Positions 52,353 through 62,663 of a stretch of DNA of 64,000 bases are shown here, piece by piece. A program made the position numbers and the translations under genes. This stretch comes from Williamsia sp. (GTDB taxonomy: Bacteria > Bacteroidota > Bacteroidia > Chitinophagales > Chitinophagaceae), in the NCBI GenBank assembly GCA_015069695.1, contig JADCRZ010000010.1:135191-199190 (forward strand). The letters run 5' to 3'. How positions within the stretch are numbered: the stretch's first letter is position 1; every line of letters starts with the position of its first letter. The notes beneath the pieces are model-generated. The model was not told the origin of the DNA. It saw only the letters and a list, made by a program, of their open reading frames with translations, and did not search any database.

Positions 52353-54428
52353 TTAATTGTTGTAAGATTCTGCGTTTGACTTGGTTAAAAGCCGGATAAA
52401 GGATTCTACATTGGTTACTGGAGTATGGCAAGCGTAGTCTTTACACACAAAAATAACCGGTTCCTTAGCAGCTTCCTTGCCTCTCAGAAGAGGAAAGCTA
52501 TTGTCCAAACCAGGTATAAAAATCTGTAAAACTTTATTTGGCATGAAGATATGCAAAATTTCCTTTACCGTACTATCCAAATTTTCCCCTGCAACCACCA
52601 CTTCGTTCATGCCTTCTACCCAAGACCACATCAATACAGCCCAATTGCCAAACGAAGTGGGGTATTTTATTGTTGTTTCCAGGATAGCTTTTAACATATT
52701 TACAACGCGTTCTTTCCAAATGGATTGATCAAATACAATCCCCAGGTAAAGCAGGTTCCCGGCCATCAGCGAATTCCCGGCAGGCGTCGCTCCATCATAC
52801 ACCTCCTGCTTTCTTACGATCACGTCCTGCTGGTCCTGGTGAGTGAAGTAAAACAAACCGCCCTCCGCTCCAAAATGATTGATCACCCTTTCTGCCAATT
52901 CGTTGGCTTTGCGCAGATAACGGGTATCCCCGGTAATTTCCTGCAGATGGATCAAGGCCTGGATCAAACTGGCATAATCATCCAGAAAAGCCGGGTACTT
53001 GGCTGTACCCTCCTTGTATGTATGAAACAAACCACCGGTATCCGGATCCCTGAACTTCTCCAGCATAAAATCCATGTTGCTGATCGCCAGTCGTTTGTAT
53101 TCTTCTTCCCCGGTAGCAGCATATGCCTTGCTCAGGCCCGTGTTCATCAGGGCGTTCCATCCCAGCAGGATCTTGTCATCCAATTGGGGCCGCATCCGAC
53201 GGCTCCTTGCCTGCAGCAAGCGATTACCTGCTGCCTGGAGCCGGTCTTGCAGCGCCTCCTGGCTCAACCCGTTCTGCCGGGCAAATTCTTCTGCTGGTAT
53301 AAGTACGCGCAGGATGTTTTTTTCTTCCCAGTTTCCCTTTTCTGTTACATCGTAATAAGCACAGAACAAGGAAGCTTCTTCACCCAGCACCTGTTCTACT
53401 TCTTCTTTCTGCCACACGTAGAATTTTCCTTCTTCTCCTTCACTGTCTGCATCCAGGGCTGAAAAGAAACCGCCTTCAGCTGATGTAAGCTCGCGTTGTA
53501 CAAACCCGATGGTTTGGTGGATCACATGCCGGTACAATTCCTTGTGGGTCAGCTGGCAGGCTTCGCTCAGGGTAGAGACCAGCAGCGCATTGTCGTACAA
53601 CATCTTTTCAAAATGGGGTACCAGCCATTCCCGGTCTGTCGAGTAGCGGGCAAAACCGCCGCCAATCTGGTCGTAGATGCCGCCCTGGATCATTTTATCC
53701 AGGCTCAGGCATGCCTGATCGAGCGCTTCTGTCTGTTTGGTCGTACTGTAATACCGCAGCAGGAACTGGATGCTAAAGGTTTGCGGGAACTTGGGCGCTT
53801 TGCCAAACCCTCCCTCCTGCCGGTCCGCCGCCTTCATCAGGTTTTGATACAGGGTATCCAGCTGCGCGGCCGTAAACTCTTCATCACCAGCGCCTTTCCG
53901 GTTTGATTGCAACCAACTGTTTGCCTGCTCTACATGCGCCGTCAGGTTTTCTGCCTGTGAAATCACTTCATGCGGCGTTTCCCGGAAGGCTTTGGCCACG
54001 CCATGCAGCACATCCTGCCAGGAAGGCCGGTTGAATGCAGCATGAGGGGGGAAATAAGTTCCGCCATAAAAAGGCTTTGCTTCCGGTGTAAGAAATACAT
54101 TCAGGGGCCATCCACCGCTGCCCGTCATTGCCTGCACGGCATCCATGTAAATATGATCCAGGTCAGGCCGTTCTTCCCGGTCGATCTTGATATTTACAAA
54201 GTGCTCGTTCATCACGGCGGCAGTTGCTTCGTCTTCAAAGCTTTCCCTTTCCATTACATGGCACCAATGGCAGGCAGCATAGCCAATGCTTACCAGGATG
54301 GGTTTGTTTTCCACCCGGGCTTTTTGCAAAGCTTCCGCTCCCCAGGGATACCAATCCACCGGGTTATGGGCATGCTGAAGCAAGTAAGGACTCGACTCGC
54401 CAGCCAACTTGTTCGTATGAATGTGCAT
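52353..54428 (-). CDS. YyaL-like DUF255 thioredoxin-domain protein
   Basis: A 691-residue protein of the spermatogenesis-associated-20/YyaL family. An N-terminal thioredoxin-like domain (DUF255) starts [21 protein letters not shown] and has the motif CHWCHVME (Cys53, Cys56). An (alpha/alpha) six-hairpin domain follows from about residue 200, like that of N-acylglucosamine epimerases and glycoside hydrolases. The reaction is unknown; the domain mix suggests a redox-linked sugar enzyme. It lies between gldK and hemD, all on the minus strand. Confidence 0.92.
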   Translation of the reverse strand: MHIHTNKLAGESSPYLLQHAHNPVDWYPWGAEALQKARVENKPILVSIGYAACHWCHVMERESFEDEATAAVMNEHFVNIKIDREERPDLDHIYMDAVQAMTGSGGWPLNVFLTPEAKPFYGGTYFPPHAAFNRPSWQDVLHGVAKAFRETPHEVISQAENLTAHVEQANSWLQSNRKGAGDEEFTAAQLDTLYQNLMKAADRQEGGFGKAPKFPQTFSIQFLLRYYSTTKQTEALDQACLSLDKMIQGGIYDQIGGGFARYSTDREWLVPHFEKMLYDNALLVSTLSEACQLTHKELYRHVIHQTIGFVQRELTSAEGGFFSALDADSEGEEGKFYVWQKEEVEQVLGEEASLFCAYYDVTEKGNWEEKNILRVLIPAEEFARQNGLSQEALQDRLQAAGNRLLQARSRRMRPQLDDKILLGWNALMNTGLSKAYAATGEEEYKRLAISNMDFMLEKFRDPDTGGLFHTYKEGTAKYPAFLDDYASLIQALIHLQEITGDTRYLRKANELAERVINHFGAEGGLFYFTHQDQQDVIVRKQEVYDGATPAGNSLMAGNLLYLGIVFDQSIWKERVVNMLKAILETTIKYPTSFGNWAVLMWSWVEGMNEVVVAGENLDSTVKEILHIFMPNKVLQIFIPGLDNSFPLLRGKEAAKEPVIFVCKDYACHTPVTNVESFIRLLTKSNAESYNN

Positions 54429-54463
54429 GTGTAGTGTTATACCATAGGCGTGCCAGGCAGGTG

Positions 54464-55258
54464 TTATTTTTTGCTGCCGGTTGAAAGAAACATTTCGAGG
54501 GCAGCTACCATAGAGGGAGCTTTGGGAAGGGGGGCTTTGATATCGAGTGTTAATCCGGCATCTTCGATGGCCTTGGAAGTATTGCTGCCAAAGGCGCCGA
54601 TCTTGGTGCCGTTCTGTTCAAAGGCAGGACAGTTATCCAGCAGACTTTTTACGCCGCTCGGGGTAAAAAAGCAGATCACGTCGAATGCATGTTTTGTGAG
54701 CACGTCCTTTACATCGTTGCTGATGGTACGGTACATAAAGGCGGTAGCAAAACCGCAATGATTGTTTTTTAACCAGTTAACGATTTCGTTATCCTGCTGA
54801 TTTTCAGAACAAGGATACAGGAATCTTTCGTTTTCCTTGTGCTTGTTGATCACATCGAACATGCTCTTGTTGGTACCATCGGCTCCGTAAAAAACTTTGC
54901 GTTTGCGGTAGAGGATAAATTTCTGGAGGTAGAGAGCTACTGCTTCGGTGATGCAGAAATACTTGGTGTCTTGCGATACGCTTACTTTGAGCTCTTCGCA
55001 GGTGCGGAAAAAATGATCAATGGCATTCCGGCTGGTGAAAATCACAGCGGTGAACTGGCTGATGTCTATCTTTTGTTTGCGGAATTCTTTGGCATGAACG
55101 CCTTCCAGCCTGATAAAAGGATAAAACTCCAGTTCGACATTGTGCCGCCTGGCCAGATCAAAGTAAGGTGATTTTTCGCTGTCAGGCTTCGGTTGGGTGA
55201 TGAGAATTTTCTTAATAGATGTAGGGACGTCGGGTGAGTTTAAACCTGATTTTATCAT
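54464..55258 (-). CDS. hemD: Uroporphyrinogen-III synthase family protein
   Basis: A 264-residue HemD-like protein with two alternating Rossmann-like lobes. Family traits: [38 protein letters not shown] at the start, [23 protein letters not shown] and [19 protein letters not shown], then [25 protein letters not shown]. It closes hydroxymethylbilane to uroporphyrinogen III in haem and corrin synthesis. Neighbouring DUF4271 is its usual partner in Bacteroidota. A start ATG lies at 55258. Confidence 0.9.
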   Translation of the reverse strand: MIKSGLNSPDVPTSIKKILITQPKPDSEKSPYFDLARRHNVELEFYPFIRLEGVHAKEFRKQKIDISQFTAVIFTSRNAIDHFFRTCEELKVSVSQDTKYFCITEAVALYLQKFILYRKRKVFYGADGTNKSMFDVINKHKENERFLYPCSENQQDNEIVNWLKNNHCGFATAFMYRTISNDVKDVLTKHAFDVICFFTPSGVKSLLDNCPAFEQNGTKIGAFGSNTSKAIEDAGLTLDIKAPLPKAPSMVAALEMFLSTGSKK

Positions 55259-55285
55259 TGTGTTAAACGCTATCGTTAGGCAAAG

Positions 55286-56296
55286 TTAAGTACTTCTTTC
55301 CAAAAAATCCAGCAGCACTTTACAAATCAGCAGCAATGGCATGACTTCAAACGCACAAATGTAAATCAAAAAATGGAACTGGCTAACCCTGATCTCCCTA
55401 CGAACAGGCACATACGCCACGATGTAACGGTATAAAAACAGGAGTACGATCATGATACAGGAGAGCGTGATGAGCAGTTGCGACACCCTCCGTTCTGAGA
55501 ACGCAAGCAGCACCACAAAAGGCACCAGAAAAATACCGATCAGCTTGTTGATGGAATATACTACAAAGATGTACGTATTCACGGCCTCCTGTATACCAAA
55601 GATCCATCCAACGATCTTAAGCACAATGAGTTTTACCAGATAAACAGAAGCCAGGGCCAGTACGCTGTACAACATCAGCCGCCACAAAGGCAGCTCTGTA
55701 TGATACTGGTGATAAAGCATCACAAAGCTGGCAAAAATGCCGCCGGCTATTACAAAAAAAAGGTTCAACAAAAGGGCCGGCACCGGACTGTGCATCAGGT
55801 GTTCGCGCATCTGTTTTTGCCGCATAGACGCGCGAAAAAAAAATGCAAAGAGATTGTTAAGATATTTTCCAAAGATAAGTTTGATAAATGCAAAGAATAA
55901 TACAATGCCCACCAGCAGATAAAACAAGGGGTCCTTGCTTTCATCTGCCCGCTTCAATGGAAGCTCCGCAACCCCGTTTGCAAAAAAGTTAAAGTAAGGA
56001 TGCTGCCGCAACAGGTTTGTATAAACAAGCCGTTGGGTGGTCCTGGTTCTTTTCAGCGAATCAAGTTTTGCCTCATGCCTTGCTTGCACACTGTCCTGCT
56101 TTTTATTTGCACTGTCTGCAGCAGGCCGGCGCTGAACCGGGACTGGCTTCTTCACAACCACCGGTGCTTTTTTAGGAGGAGCAGTATCTGTTTCCGTCTG
56201 CGCGAAAGAACAAAGCGCGCAGCCCATCAACCATAACAGCAGGTAGAATTGTTTCACAAAATGGAGTTGGCTGCAAAAGTATTGTTTGCTTTTCAT
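55286..56296 (-). CDS. DUF4271 membrane protein
   Basis: A 336-residue membrane protein. A signal-like segment (FYLLLWLMGCALCSFAQ) is followed by a Pro/Lys-rich stretch (APVVVKKPVPVQRRPAAD) and about seven helices from residue 120 on (LFYLLVGIVLFFAFIKLIFG, LLNLFFVIAGGIFASFVMLY, LLITLSCIMIVLLFLYRYIV). The family is found beside hemD in many Bacteroidota; its function is unknown. A GTG at 56257 may be the true start, because the ATG at 56296 adds 13 residues before the signal. Confidence 0.82.
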   Translation of the reverse strand: MKSKQYFCSQLHFVKQFYLLLWLMGCALCSFAQTETDTAPPKKAPVVVKKPVPVQRRPAADSANKKQDSVQARHEAKLDSLKRTRTTQRLVYTNLLRQHPYFNFFANGVAELPLKRADESKDPLFYLLVGIVLFFAFIKLIFGKYLNNLFAFFFRASMRQKQMREHLMHSPVPALLLNLFFVIAGGIFASFVMLYHQYHTELPLWRLMLYSVLALASVYLVKLIVLKIVGWIFGIQEAVNTYIFVVYSINKLIGIFLVPFVVLLAFSERRVSQLLITLSCIMIVLLFLYRYIVAYVPVRREIRVSQFHFLIYICAFEVMPLLLICKVLLDFLERST

Positions 56297-56314
56297 TCAG
56301 GGAAGCTTACCCAT

Positions 56315-58117
56315 TTAAAAATAAGTTGCATACCCCAGGTGAATCTTTGCCTGCCGCAGGTTAAAACCATCATCATCTCTTTTTCCAACCGCCAGAGAAA
56401 TATTAAAGATGCCGGCTTTGGTTTCAAATGCAAGTCCTGCCCCTGCCCCCAAATAACGGTTGTGTTGTTGCTGGCTGATCGTTTTGTTCGCGACCCAGCC
56501 TGCATCAACAAATGAAAAAAGATAAGAGTTGATGCCGATCAGAAAGCGGTATTCAGCCGTACCAACTGCAAACCGGGAAGCATAGATGCTTTCCTCATCA
56601 AAGCCGCGCAACAATTTATAACCACCGATCTGAAACAGTTCATTGCGAAAGGGAGAAGGACTCTCAAACCAACCTGCATTCAGGGCAGTCTTCAAGGTCG
56701 ACTGTTTACCCACTTTGAAATAATGCTCGCCGTTCAGCCGCAAGCGGAACTGATAGCTGTTCAAGGGAAGCGAATCATACAGGGAAGCATAAGAAAAGGA
56801 GGGGTCAGCAAGCTTTACAATTACATTGTTTTTCTTCAGCTTACGCAAACCTGCAGAGGCAACAAGTTGCAGCACGTTGCCACGCAGGGGATTAAAGCGG
56901 TAGTTGGTGGTGTTGAGCTCATAATCAATGCCTCCGTTTACAGAGCTTACATCAATTTGATCAGGCAGCCGCCTGACCGCTTTCAACAAGATGGTATCTA
57001 CAGTAAGCAGATTTGTTTTTAAGGTTTGCAGGAATATGCGCCCCGACTGCCGGCCGGTGAGTGCATATTGCAACCCGAGCGTAAAGTTCAGGTTCAGGAA
57101 CAGCGAATCTTTTTTCAACAGGTCAAAGCTGGTACTGATGCCAAAGGGAGAACCACCCAGGTAAGGCTGCTGAAAAAGAAGGTTGAGGCGCGGCGATCTG
57201 GGTTGGATCTGTTGCCAGTTTACTCCAATGGTTTCTCCATTGCCCAGGGCATTGCGCAGGTTGATGGCAGCCTCACCGGTTACCAGCAGCTTGCTGCCGG
57301 GGAGCTGGTCGTTGGCGGGCAGGAAACCCACCAGCACATTGGCCTGGCTGCTCCGCTTTGGTTTGAGGTATAAGTTCAGGATAGAGCCTGTACCCAGCAA
57401 GGTCAGGTCCCAGGATCGCTCTTCCTGCAGGTAAGGGAGCTCCAGCAATTTTTTGCTGACCTCCCCAAACCGGCTCTTGCGGTAAATGCTCCCGTCCGCG
57501 ATCTCCAGGTAACGCTGCAAAAAGCGGTTGGCAATTTTCACCCCGCCTACTACATGGATGCTGTCGATCTTATACAAGGGTCCTTTATCAATAGCCAGGG
57601 AAGCCGTCATCTCCCCCTTCTCAAAGCCGATGCTGTCGAGATGCAGCTTTGCAAACGGATACCCGTTTTCCTCATACTGTTCCAGGATGCCCTGCTGCCA
57701 TCGCTCCAGTTGTGTTGCTGCCAGGGGAGTACCGGCCAGGTGCGGCTCTTGCCAACCCCATTCCTGCAACTCTTTTTGGTTGGCAGCCCCTATCTTTATT
57801 GCTGCCACCCGAAACGCCTCTCCTACAAACAGCGCAACAAACGCCGACGCAGAATCATAAAGCACACTGTCCACCGACGCTGCCGGATAACCTTTTGACA
57901 GTAACAACGCAGCCAGATTGTTGACATACAGGGAACAAGCCGCCCGGTTCTTAAAAGAAGTCTGTAATCCAAGCTGGCGAACCTGAACAGAATCCTTGTC
58001 AACCGGAATAATCGTTAGAGGGTATTGAGCGCGCGCATCAAAATAAAAGAACAGAAAAACTGCCAGGCTCAACCACTTAAGTGAGGAAGGATATGGAAAA
58101 AGATGAATTATGCGCAA
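56315..58117 (-). CDS. POTRA/Omp85-superfamily outer-membrane protein (TamA-like)
   Basis: A 600-residue outer-membrane protein. A signal peptide (WLSLAVFLFFYFDARAQ) precedes POTRA-like modules (about 25-290; for example YKIDSIHVVGGVKIANRFLQ). The C-terminal ~300 residues form a beta-barrel with GGYKLLRGFDEESIYASRFA, the VRGF/Y-type lid-lock motif of Omp85 proteins, and a terminal aromatic strand ending HLGYATYF. It may help insert or move other outer-membrane proteins. It is first in the minus-strand series leading through DUF4271 and hemD towards gldK. Confidence 0.85.
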   Translation of the reverse strand: MRIIHLFPYPSSLKWLSLAVFLFFYFDARAQYPLTIIPVDKDSVQVRQLGLQTSFKNRAACSLYVNNLAALLLSKGYPAASVDSVLYDSASAFVALFVGEAFRVAAIKIGAANQKELQEWGWQEPHLAGTPLAATQLERWQQGILEQYEENGYPFAKLHLDSIGFEKGEMTASLAIDKGPLYKIDSIHVVGGVKIANRFLQRYLEIADGSIYRKSRFGEVSKKLLELPYLQEERSWDLTLLGTGSILNLYLKPKRSSQANVLVGFLPANDQLPGSKLLVTGEAAINLRNALGNGETIGVNWQQIQPRSPRLNLLFQQPYLGGSPFGISTSFDLLKKDSLFLNLNFTLGLQYALTGRQSGRIFLQTLKTNLLTVDTILLKAVRRLPDQIDVSSVNGGIDYELNTTNYRFNPLRGNVLQLVASAGLRKLKKNNVIVKLADPSFSYASLYDSLPLNSYQFRLRLNGEHYFKVGKQSTLKTALNAGWFESPSPFRNELFQIGGYKLLRGFDEESIYASRFAVGTAEYRFLIGINSYLFSFVDAGWVANKTISQQQHNRYLGAGAGLAFETKAGIFNISLAVGKRDDDGFNLRQAKIHLGYATYF

Positions 58118-58296
58118 CTGCTTGACGGTGAGGTGTAGCTGTAAAATTACGCATTGTATCGTATTGTCCGGAACCTTGGTTCACAGGGTGGGAAGGATCC
58201 GGGGACGTTGGTGGTTGATGAGATTGCGGGTGCTTTTTGTCCGAACAAGGATAAACGGATGACGGGATTACCTCCTGCTGCAGAGACTCGCCTGCA

Positions 58297-58356
58297 AAAA
58301 AGGATTGGGTACAGGTGCATCACTTCAGAATGATGCACCTGTACCCAATCCTTTTT
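58297..58356. terminator. Very long bidirectional hairpin terminator
   Basis: A 26-bp perfect stem (58297-58322 with 58331-58356), 8-base loop, with an A-run on the left and a T-run on the right. It lies 23 bases after the stop of the M14 gene on the minus strand. Nothing else was recognised between 58,118 and 58,378. Confidence 0.8.
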
Positions 58357-58378
58357 ATCCTAACCTGAAAAATCCTGA

Positions 58379-61237
58379 TTAATGTTCAGTCATGGCCACT
58401 GCCGGCTTGTAGTTGCCGCTTGTTGAATAGAGTTGGTTGAACAAGAGTTTGAATGTGCCGTGTGCCTGGCCTCTGAAAGTGATTTCCGGACCGAAAGCAT
58501 AGAGCTTGCCGGCACCTACGGCGGCTTCAAAGGCGGCTACGCCGTCCTGCAGATAAGCCTGGCCCCAGGCCCAGCCGCTGCGCAGGGGTTTGTTGGTGGA
58601 GAACCAGGCAATGGGTTTTATTTCTCCTTTGGCTATGGCATCCGGCGTGATCTTGAAGACCGGACTGGCATCAAAGCATACATCGGCTTCTGCCGGCATG
58701 CCCCAGGCACTGGACAAGGTAGAATCTACATTAACCCGCAGCACGCTGCCGGGAATATAATATTTTTCAGCAGGCAGGGGACGGGTTTGTCCGTTCACCA
58801 TTTCCACAAGGGCATTGCGCACTGGCAGTCCCAGGTGGTATGCCAGCGCTGTGCTGGAACCAATTGTCACTACGCTGCCGCCTGCCTGTAAAAAGCTCTT
58901 TAGCTGGGGAACAGATTTGTCTACCGTCAGGCGGCCCATCTGCCCCTTGTATTCAGCGGGCACGTCTTCTGCACGGGGTGCATTAAAGCCCATCGGAACG
59001 TCTCCGCCGGGTCCTTCGCCTCCACCTCCCCCACCACCGGCAGGAATGGCACGGGTTACAAAAATGATCACATCGTATTTTGAACGAAGATTGCCTGCAT
59101 CAATATCCTGCGGATACACCAGCTGGATCGGGAAATGATATTGTTCCATGAGCCAGCGGACCCAACCGGAAGGGATCGAGCCACCAAAATTATCCCACAA
59201 CGCAATCCGCATCGGACTCATTTTCACGGTGGCATTGGCCGGACGTTGTGCAACACCTGTGATGTTGAGCCCCAGGCCGGCTGTTCCTTTGTCCATTACA
59301 CCTTTTGCTTTGGCAGAAGCAGGTACAAAAAAGGAACCTGTACCGGCCGGGCTTTTGCCGGGAACGGCACCAGCAACCCGGTATACTTCCGCGCCTGCTT
59401 TCAAGAGATCATTTACGAGGATAAATGCGTTGTTTGCGCGGCTGTCGATCACCCAGCCTGCGGCCGCAGGAACCGGCTTCTGCACAGGCGACTGCAACTC
59501 CCCGTAAGGAACGGGCTGGAGCGGACCATCAAAGCCCTCCAGGATGCGATCGAACTGAATACCCATCTCGTAAGCGAGGGTCCAGCCCGCTGCATCGTAG
59601 GGCGGGATGGGCGGACCTCCCGGATAACGGAAATCATTGGGATGATCCTGCGGTTCAAACATATCCAGCACGTGCGGACGGAAAGCCTGGTTTGCTTTGA
59701 CGACATAAGAGCCTGCCGGATATTTTTTTCCTTCTACCGTAAAATCAGCCGTGGCCTTGTGAACCTGGATACCGGTTCTGATCAGGGCATTGAGGAATTT
59801 GATCGCAGTGGGGAAATCGGCCTGGTCAGCAGAAATGATATATCCTCTCGGATCACGCAGGGCGGGATTTTTTAAAACAGAATCATAGAACTTCATGGGA
59901 ACAGCGGGAGCGCCAAAGCCGCCTCCACCACCTCTTCCACCACCGCCCCCTGCAGCATTGCCTGCGCCCGCTCCGCGGCCGCCGGCGGTAGCCGTTGCCT
60001 GTGAAGCCCGGTAAAGCGCATTGATGGCTTCGATCCGTTTGGGTGAAAGCGTCCAGTAATCCTTGCAGCCTCGGTCAATGGAATTTTTACCCATGCGGTA
60101 TATATTATACAGCACTTCATCGCGGTAACGCATGGCATAACCCAGCACCGCATAGTTCAGCGATACAGAGTATTCAATAGACTGCCGGAAATGCCATTGC
60201 TGCGGAGTAACCGGAAAAGGCGTTGCTCCGTTGGGGATCAGCCTGTCCGGAACAAGCGGCACCTGCGAGGGAGTCGGACTGCCAATGATCTCGGTGAGCA
60301 GCCCGATCATATTGTGGAACTGGGCTGTCGTACGCAAACCACCATTATACCATGTCGAGAAAGAGGAGCCCGTAAGCCTTGTCAGGCCGGGTTTGTTTTC
60401 TGTATTCAGCCGGTTGATCATGGCAGCACCCAGGGCGTCCACACCGGTGATCATCAGCGGATCAAACACATAGTTGAACGGGTCGCGGTAGGGCGGACCA
60501 GCGACGACCGAACCGGCCGGACCCGCCTGGTGGTGGTTGTACATGATCTGCGGCAGCCATTCGATGTACATCTGGCGGTTGATATTCTGCGACTCTTTGA
60601 TATTGGCCATGTAAAAATCCCGGTTGTCATCATGGCCGATATACTTGTTGTACAAACGGGGCGACTGCGGTTGTGCTGCCCGCTTCTTTGGATCGGGTTC
60701 ACGCATGTACCAGTTGGTCACCAGTTCCTGTCCGTCCGGATTGGCGTGTACGAAAAGGATAATCACGTTGTCGAGTATGCGCATGGTCTCTTCGTCTTTG
60801 CGGCTTACAAAATTCCACATGGTCTCTATCAGCTGGTGGGCACCTACTGTTTCAGTAGCATGGAGTCCGCCATCGATCCATACAACCGCTTTGCCTTCCC
60901 GCGACAGGGCGCGCGCCTGCTCATCGGTCAGGCTATCGGCATGGGCCAGCTGTTGGGAGATCCTTTTGTACTTGTCCAGGTTCCTGATGTTTTCCGGAGA
61001 AGAAACAATCAGCATCCATTGGTGCCTTCCTTCTTCGGTCATGCCCATGTCCACCAGTTTGGTCCGGTCAGAAGCAGCCAGCTTTTTAAAGTAGGCTTCT
61101 GTTTGGGTGTAGGTAGCAAGCTGGTAATCATCGCCGATGTTAAAACCAAAATGTTCTTTGGGCGATGGAATCGTTTGCGCGTAAGCAGTCCGGCCCACTA
61201 TGAGAGCCATCAAAAATAAGCAGCACAGGTAACGCAT
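58379..61237 (-). CDS. Exported M14-family zinc carboxypeptidase-like protein
   Basis: A 952-residue secreted protein. Signal peptide (LCCLFLMALIVGRTAYAQ), then an M14 catalytic domain: zinc-binding GLHATET (His126, Glu129), IILFVHANPDGQELV, MYNHHQAGP with the third His, and a Glu in LTEIIGS. From about residue 420 there is a Gly-rich linker (GRGAGAGNAAGGGGGRGG), then a ~500-residue C-terminal part with a glutamine-amidotransferase-like or sugar-binding fold and a second Gly-rich loop. Likely trims peptides outside the cytoplasm. It is in tandem with an M20 peptidase and a second M14 gene. Confidence 0.9.
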   Translation of the reverse strand: MRYLCCLFLMALIVGRTAYAQTIPSPKEHFGFNIGDDYQLATYTQTEAYFKKLAASDRTKLVDMGMTEEGRHQWMLIVSSPENIRNLDKYKRISQQLAHADSLTDEQARALSREGKAVVWIDGGLHATETVGAHQLIETMWNFVSRKDEETMRILDNVIILFVHANPDGQELVTNWYMREPDPKKRAAQPQSPRLYNKYIGHDDNRDFYMANIKESQNINRQMYIEWLPQIMYNHHQAGPAGSVVAGPPYRDPFNYVFDPLMITGVDALGAAMINRLNTENKPGLTRLTGSSFSTWYNGGLRTTAQFHNMIGLLTEIIGSPTPSQVPLVPDRLIPNGATPFPVTPQQWHFRQSIEYSVSLNYAVLGYAMRYRDEVLYNIYRMGKNSIDRGCKDYWTLSPKRIEAINALYRASQATATAGGRGAGAGNAAGGGGGRGGGGGFGAPAVPMKFYDSVLKNPALRDPRGYIISADQADFPTAIKFLNALIRTGIQVHKATADFTVEGKKYPAGSYVVKANQAFRPHVLDMFEPQDHPNDFRYPGGPPIPPYDAAGWTLAYEMGIQFDRILEGFDGPLQPVPYGELQSPVQKPVPAAAGWVIDSRANNAFILVNDLLKAGAEVYRVAGAVPGKSPAGTGSFFVPASAKAKGVMDKGTAGLGLNITGVAQRPANATVKMSPMRIALWDNFGGSIPSGWVRWLMEQYHFPIQLVYPQDIDAGNLRSKYDVIIFVTRAIPAGGGGGGGEGPGGDVPMGFNAPRAEDVPAEYKGQMGRLTVDKSVPQLKSFLQAGGSVVTIGSSTALAYHLGLPVRNALVEMVNGQTRPLPAEKYYIPGSVLRVNVDSTLSSAWGMPAEADVCFDASPVFKITPDAIAKGEIKPIAWFSTNKPLRSGWAWGQAYLQDGVAAFEAAVGAGKLYAFGPEITFRGQAHGTFKLLFNQLYSTSGNYKPAVAMTEH

Positions 61238-61284
61238 CGTAGCAGTGTTTATTAATTGGTTGATGTAGAAATTGGGATAGAAAT

Positions 61285-62589
61285 TTATTTTGCTATACCG
61301 GCCTCGGAAACCAGGATCAGCAGGGCATTCTGAATGGCAAGATAACCTTTATCATTCACCCACCACTCAGAGAGTGCATGGGCTCCTCCCCCTGCGCCAC
61401 CCCGTCCGATCGTAACTGCCGGAATGTTTTTAGAGATGGGGATATTGGAATTGGTAGAGCCGATCGTTAAACGCGGACTGGCCGAGCCGAGCGCCACAGC
61501 AGAAGCCATGGCGTGCTGTACAATCGGAAGCTGCGCGTCTTCCACACCTGAGGGCCGGTCGCCTACCAACTTTACTTCAACCGTGAGATCCCTGCCTGCC
61601 CGCTTCATTCCGTTCTCTTCCTGCAAGCCCCGCCGTATGGCGCGCTGCAGCAAACTGTCTATGCCGGTCAGTCGCAGCGGACTTTCAGAACGCATGTCTA
61701 CTTCCATCCACGATTCAAACGGAATGGCATTCACGGATGTGCCGCCCCCGATCATGCCTACATTGTAGGTCGTGCGGATGCCTTTGCGGGTAAACGTATC
61801 GGCATCTGTCACAAAATAACTGATTGCTTTTGCCAGCGCGTTGTGCGGATTGGCCAGGCCGAATGCACCATAAGAATGGCCACCCGGTCCCCTGAAAGTA
61901 ATGTGATACCGGTGTGAACCCAATCCGCCTGTTGTGATGCTGCTGATAGCGCCACCGTCAACAGCAATATAAGAATCGATCTTTAGTCCGTCTCCGTTCA
62001 CCAGCTGTTTCACGCCTCTCAGATCACCCAGCCCTTCTTCACCAACTGCACCTACAAATAAGACAGAGGCATCGGTTTGCAATTTGGTTTTTTGCATGGC
62101 TTTAAGCACAGCCAGTACCAGGGCCAGTCCACGCGTATCATCTCCAATGCCAGGTGCAGCCAGGGTATCGCCTCTGTGTTTCACGGTTACATCAGTGCCT
62201 TCCGGAAATACGGTATCAAGATGCCCTTCCAGGACCACCAGCTTTTTACCCAAGCGGCCACGGCGCAGCCCGATTACATTGCCGGCGGCATCTGTCCAGA
62301 TAGAATCAATGCCGGTTGCCTTCATCATTTCCTGGAACTTGGCCGCCCTTTTTTGTTCCTTGTAAGGCGGTGCCGGAATTTCTGTGAGCGTGATCAAATC
62401 TTTTTCTGTTTCCGGTTCCAGTTCCATGATAGCCTGAAAAGCTGATTTAACCTGGGGCTGCTGCATCAGCGTCTTCATTTCATCCTGGTAGCGCTTATCA
62501 ATAGGCGCAGTTTTAGCACCAAATTCCTCCTGGGCATTTACAGCGTAAGAGAGCGTACAGATAAGAAACAATACGATCGCTTTTTTCAT
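61285..62589 (-). CDS. Exported M20-family metallopeptidase
   Basis: A 434-residue di-zinc peptidase of the M20 family (PepT-like). Signal peptide (KAIVLFLICTLSYAVNAQ), metal ligands in LEGHLDTVF, GIGDDTRGLALVL and GAVGEEGLGD, then the dimerisation lid (about 215-330) and the C-terminal ligand His in GGGAHALSEWW. It lies between the two M14 genes on the same strand, 47 bases from one and 74 from the other, so the three are probably one operon for degrading small peptides in the periplasm. Confidence 0.92.
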   Translation of the reverse strand: MKKAIVLFLICTLSYAVNAQEEFGAKTAPIDKRYQDEMKTLMQQPQVKSAFQAIMELEPETEKDLITLTEIPAPPYKEQKRAAKFQEMMKATGIDSIWTDAAGNVIGLRRGRLGKKLVVLEGHLDTVFPEGTDVTVKHRGDTLAAPGIGDDTRGLALVLAVLKAMQKTKLQTDASVLFVGAVGEEGLGDLRGVKQLVNGDGLKIDSYIAVDGGAISSITTGGLGSHRYHITFRGPGGHSYGAFGLANPHNALAKAISYFVTDADTFTRKGIRTTYNVGMIGGGTSVNAIPFESWMEVDMRSESPLRLTGIDSLLQRAIRRGLQEENGMKRAGRDLTVEVKLVGDRPSGVEDAQLPIVQHAMASAVALGSASPRLTIGSTNSNIPISKNIPAVTIGRGGAGGGAHALSEWWVNDKGYLAIQNALLILVSEAGIAK

Positions 62590-62663
62590 TTTTTTTGTTT
62601 GTGTTACTGCCTATCTACCCCATATTCATCCCACTTGTTGTCAGGCTTGCCCCCTACCTCTCC

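Noticed and set aside
60191..61219. A 342-codon open frame on the plus strand
   Set aside because: It runs antisense through the catalytic half of the M14 gene and shows no domain or signal peptide.
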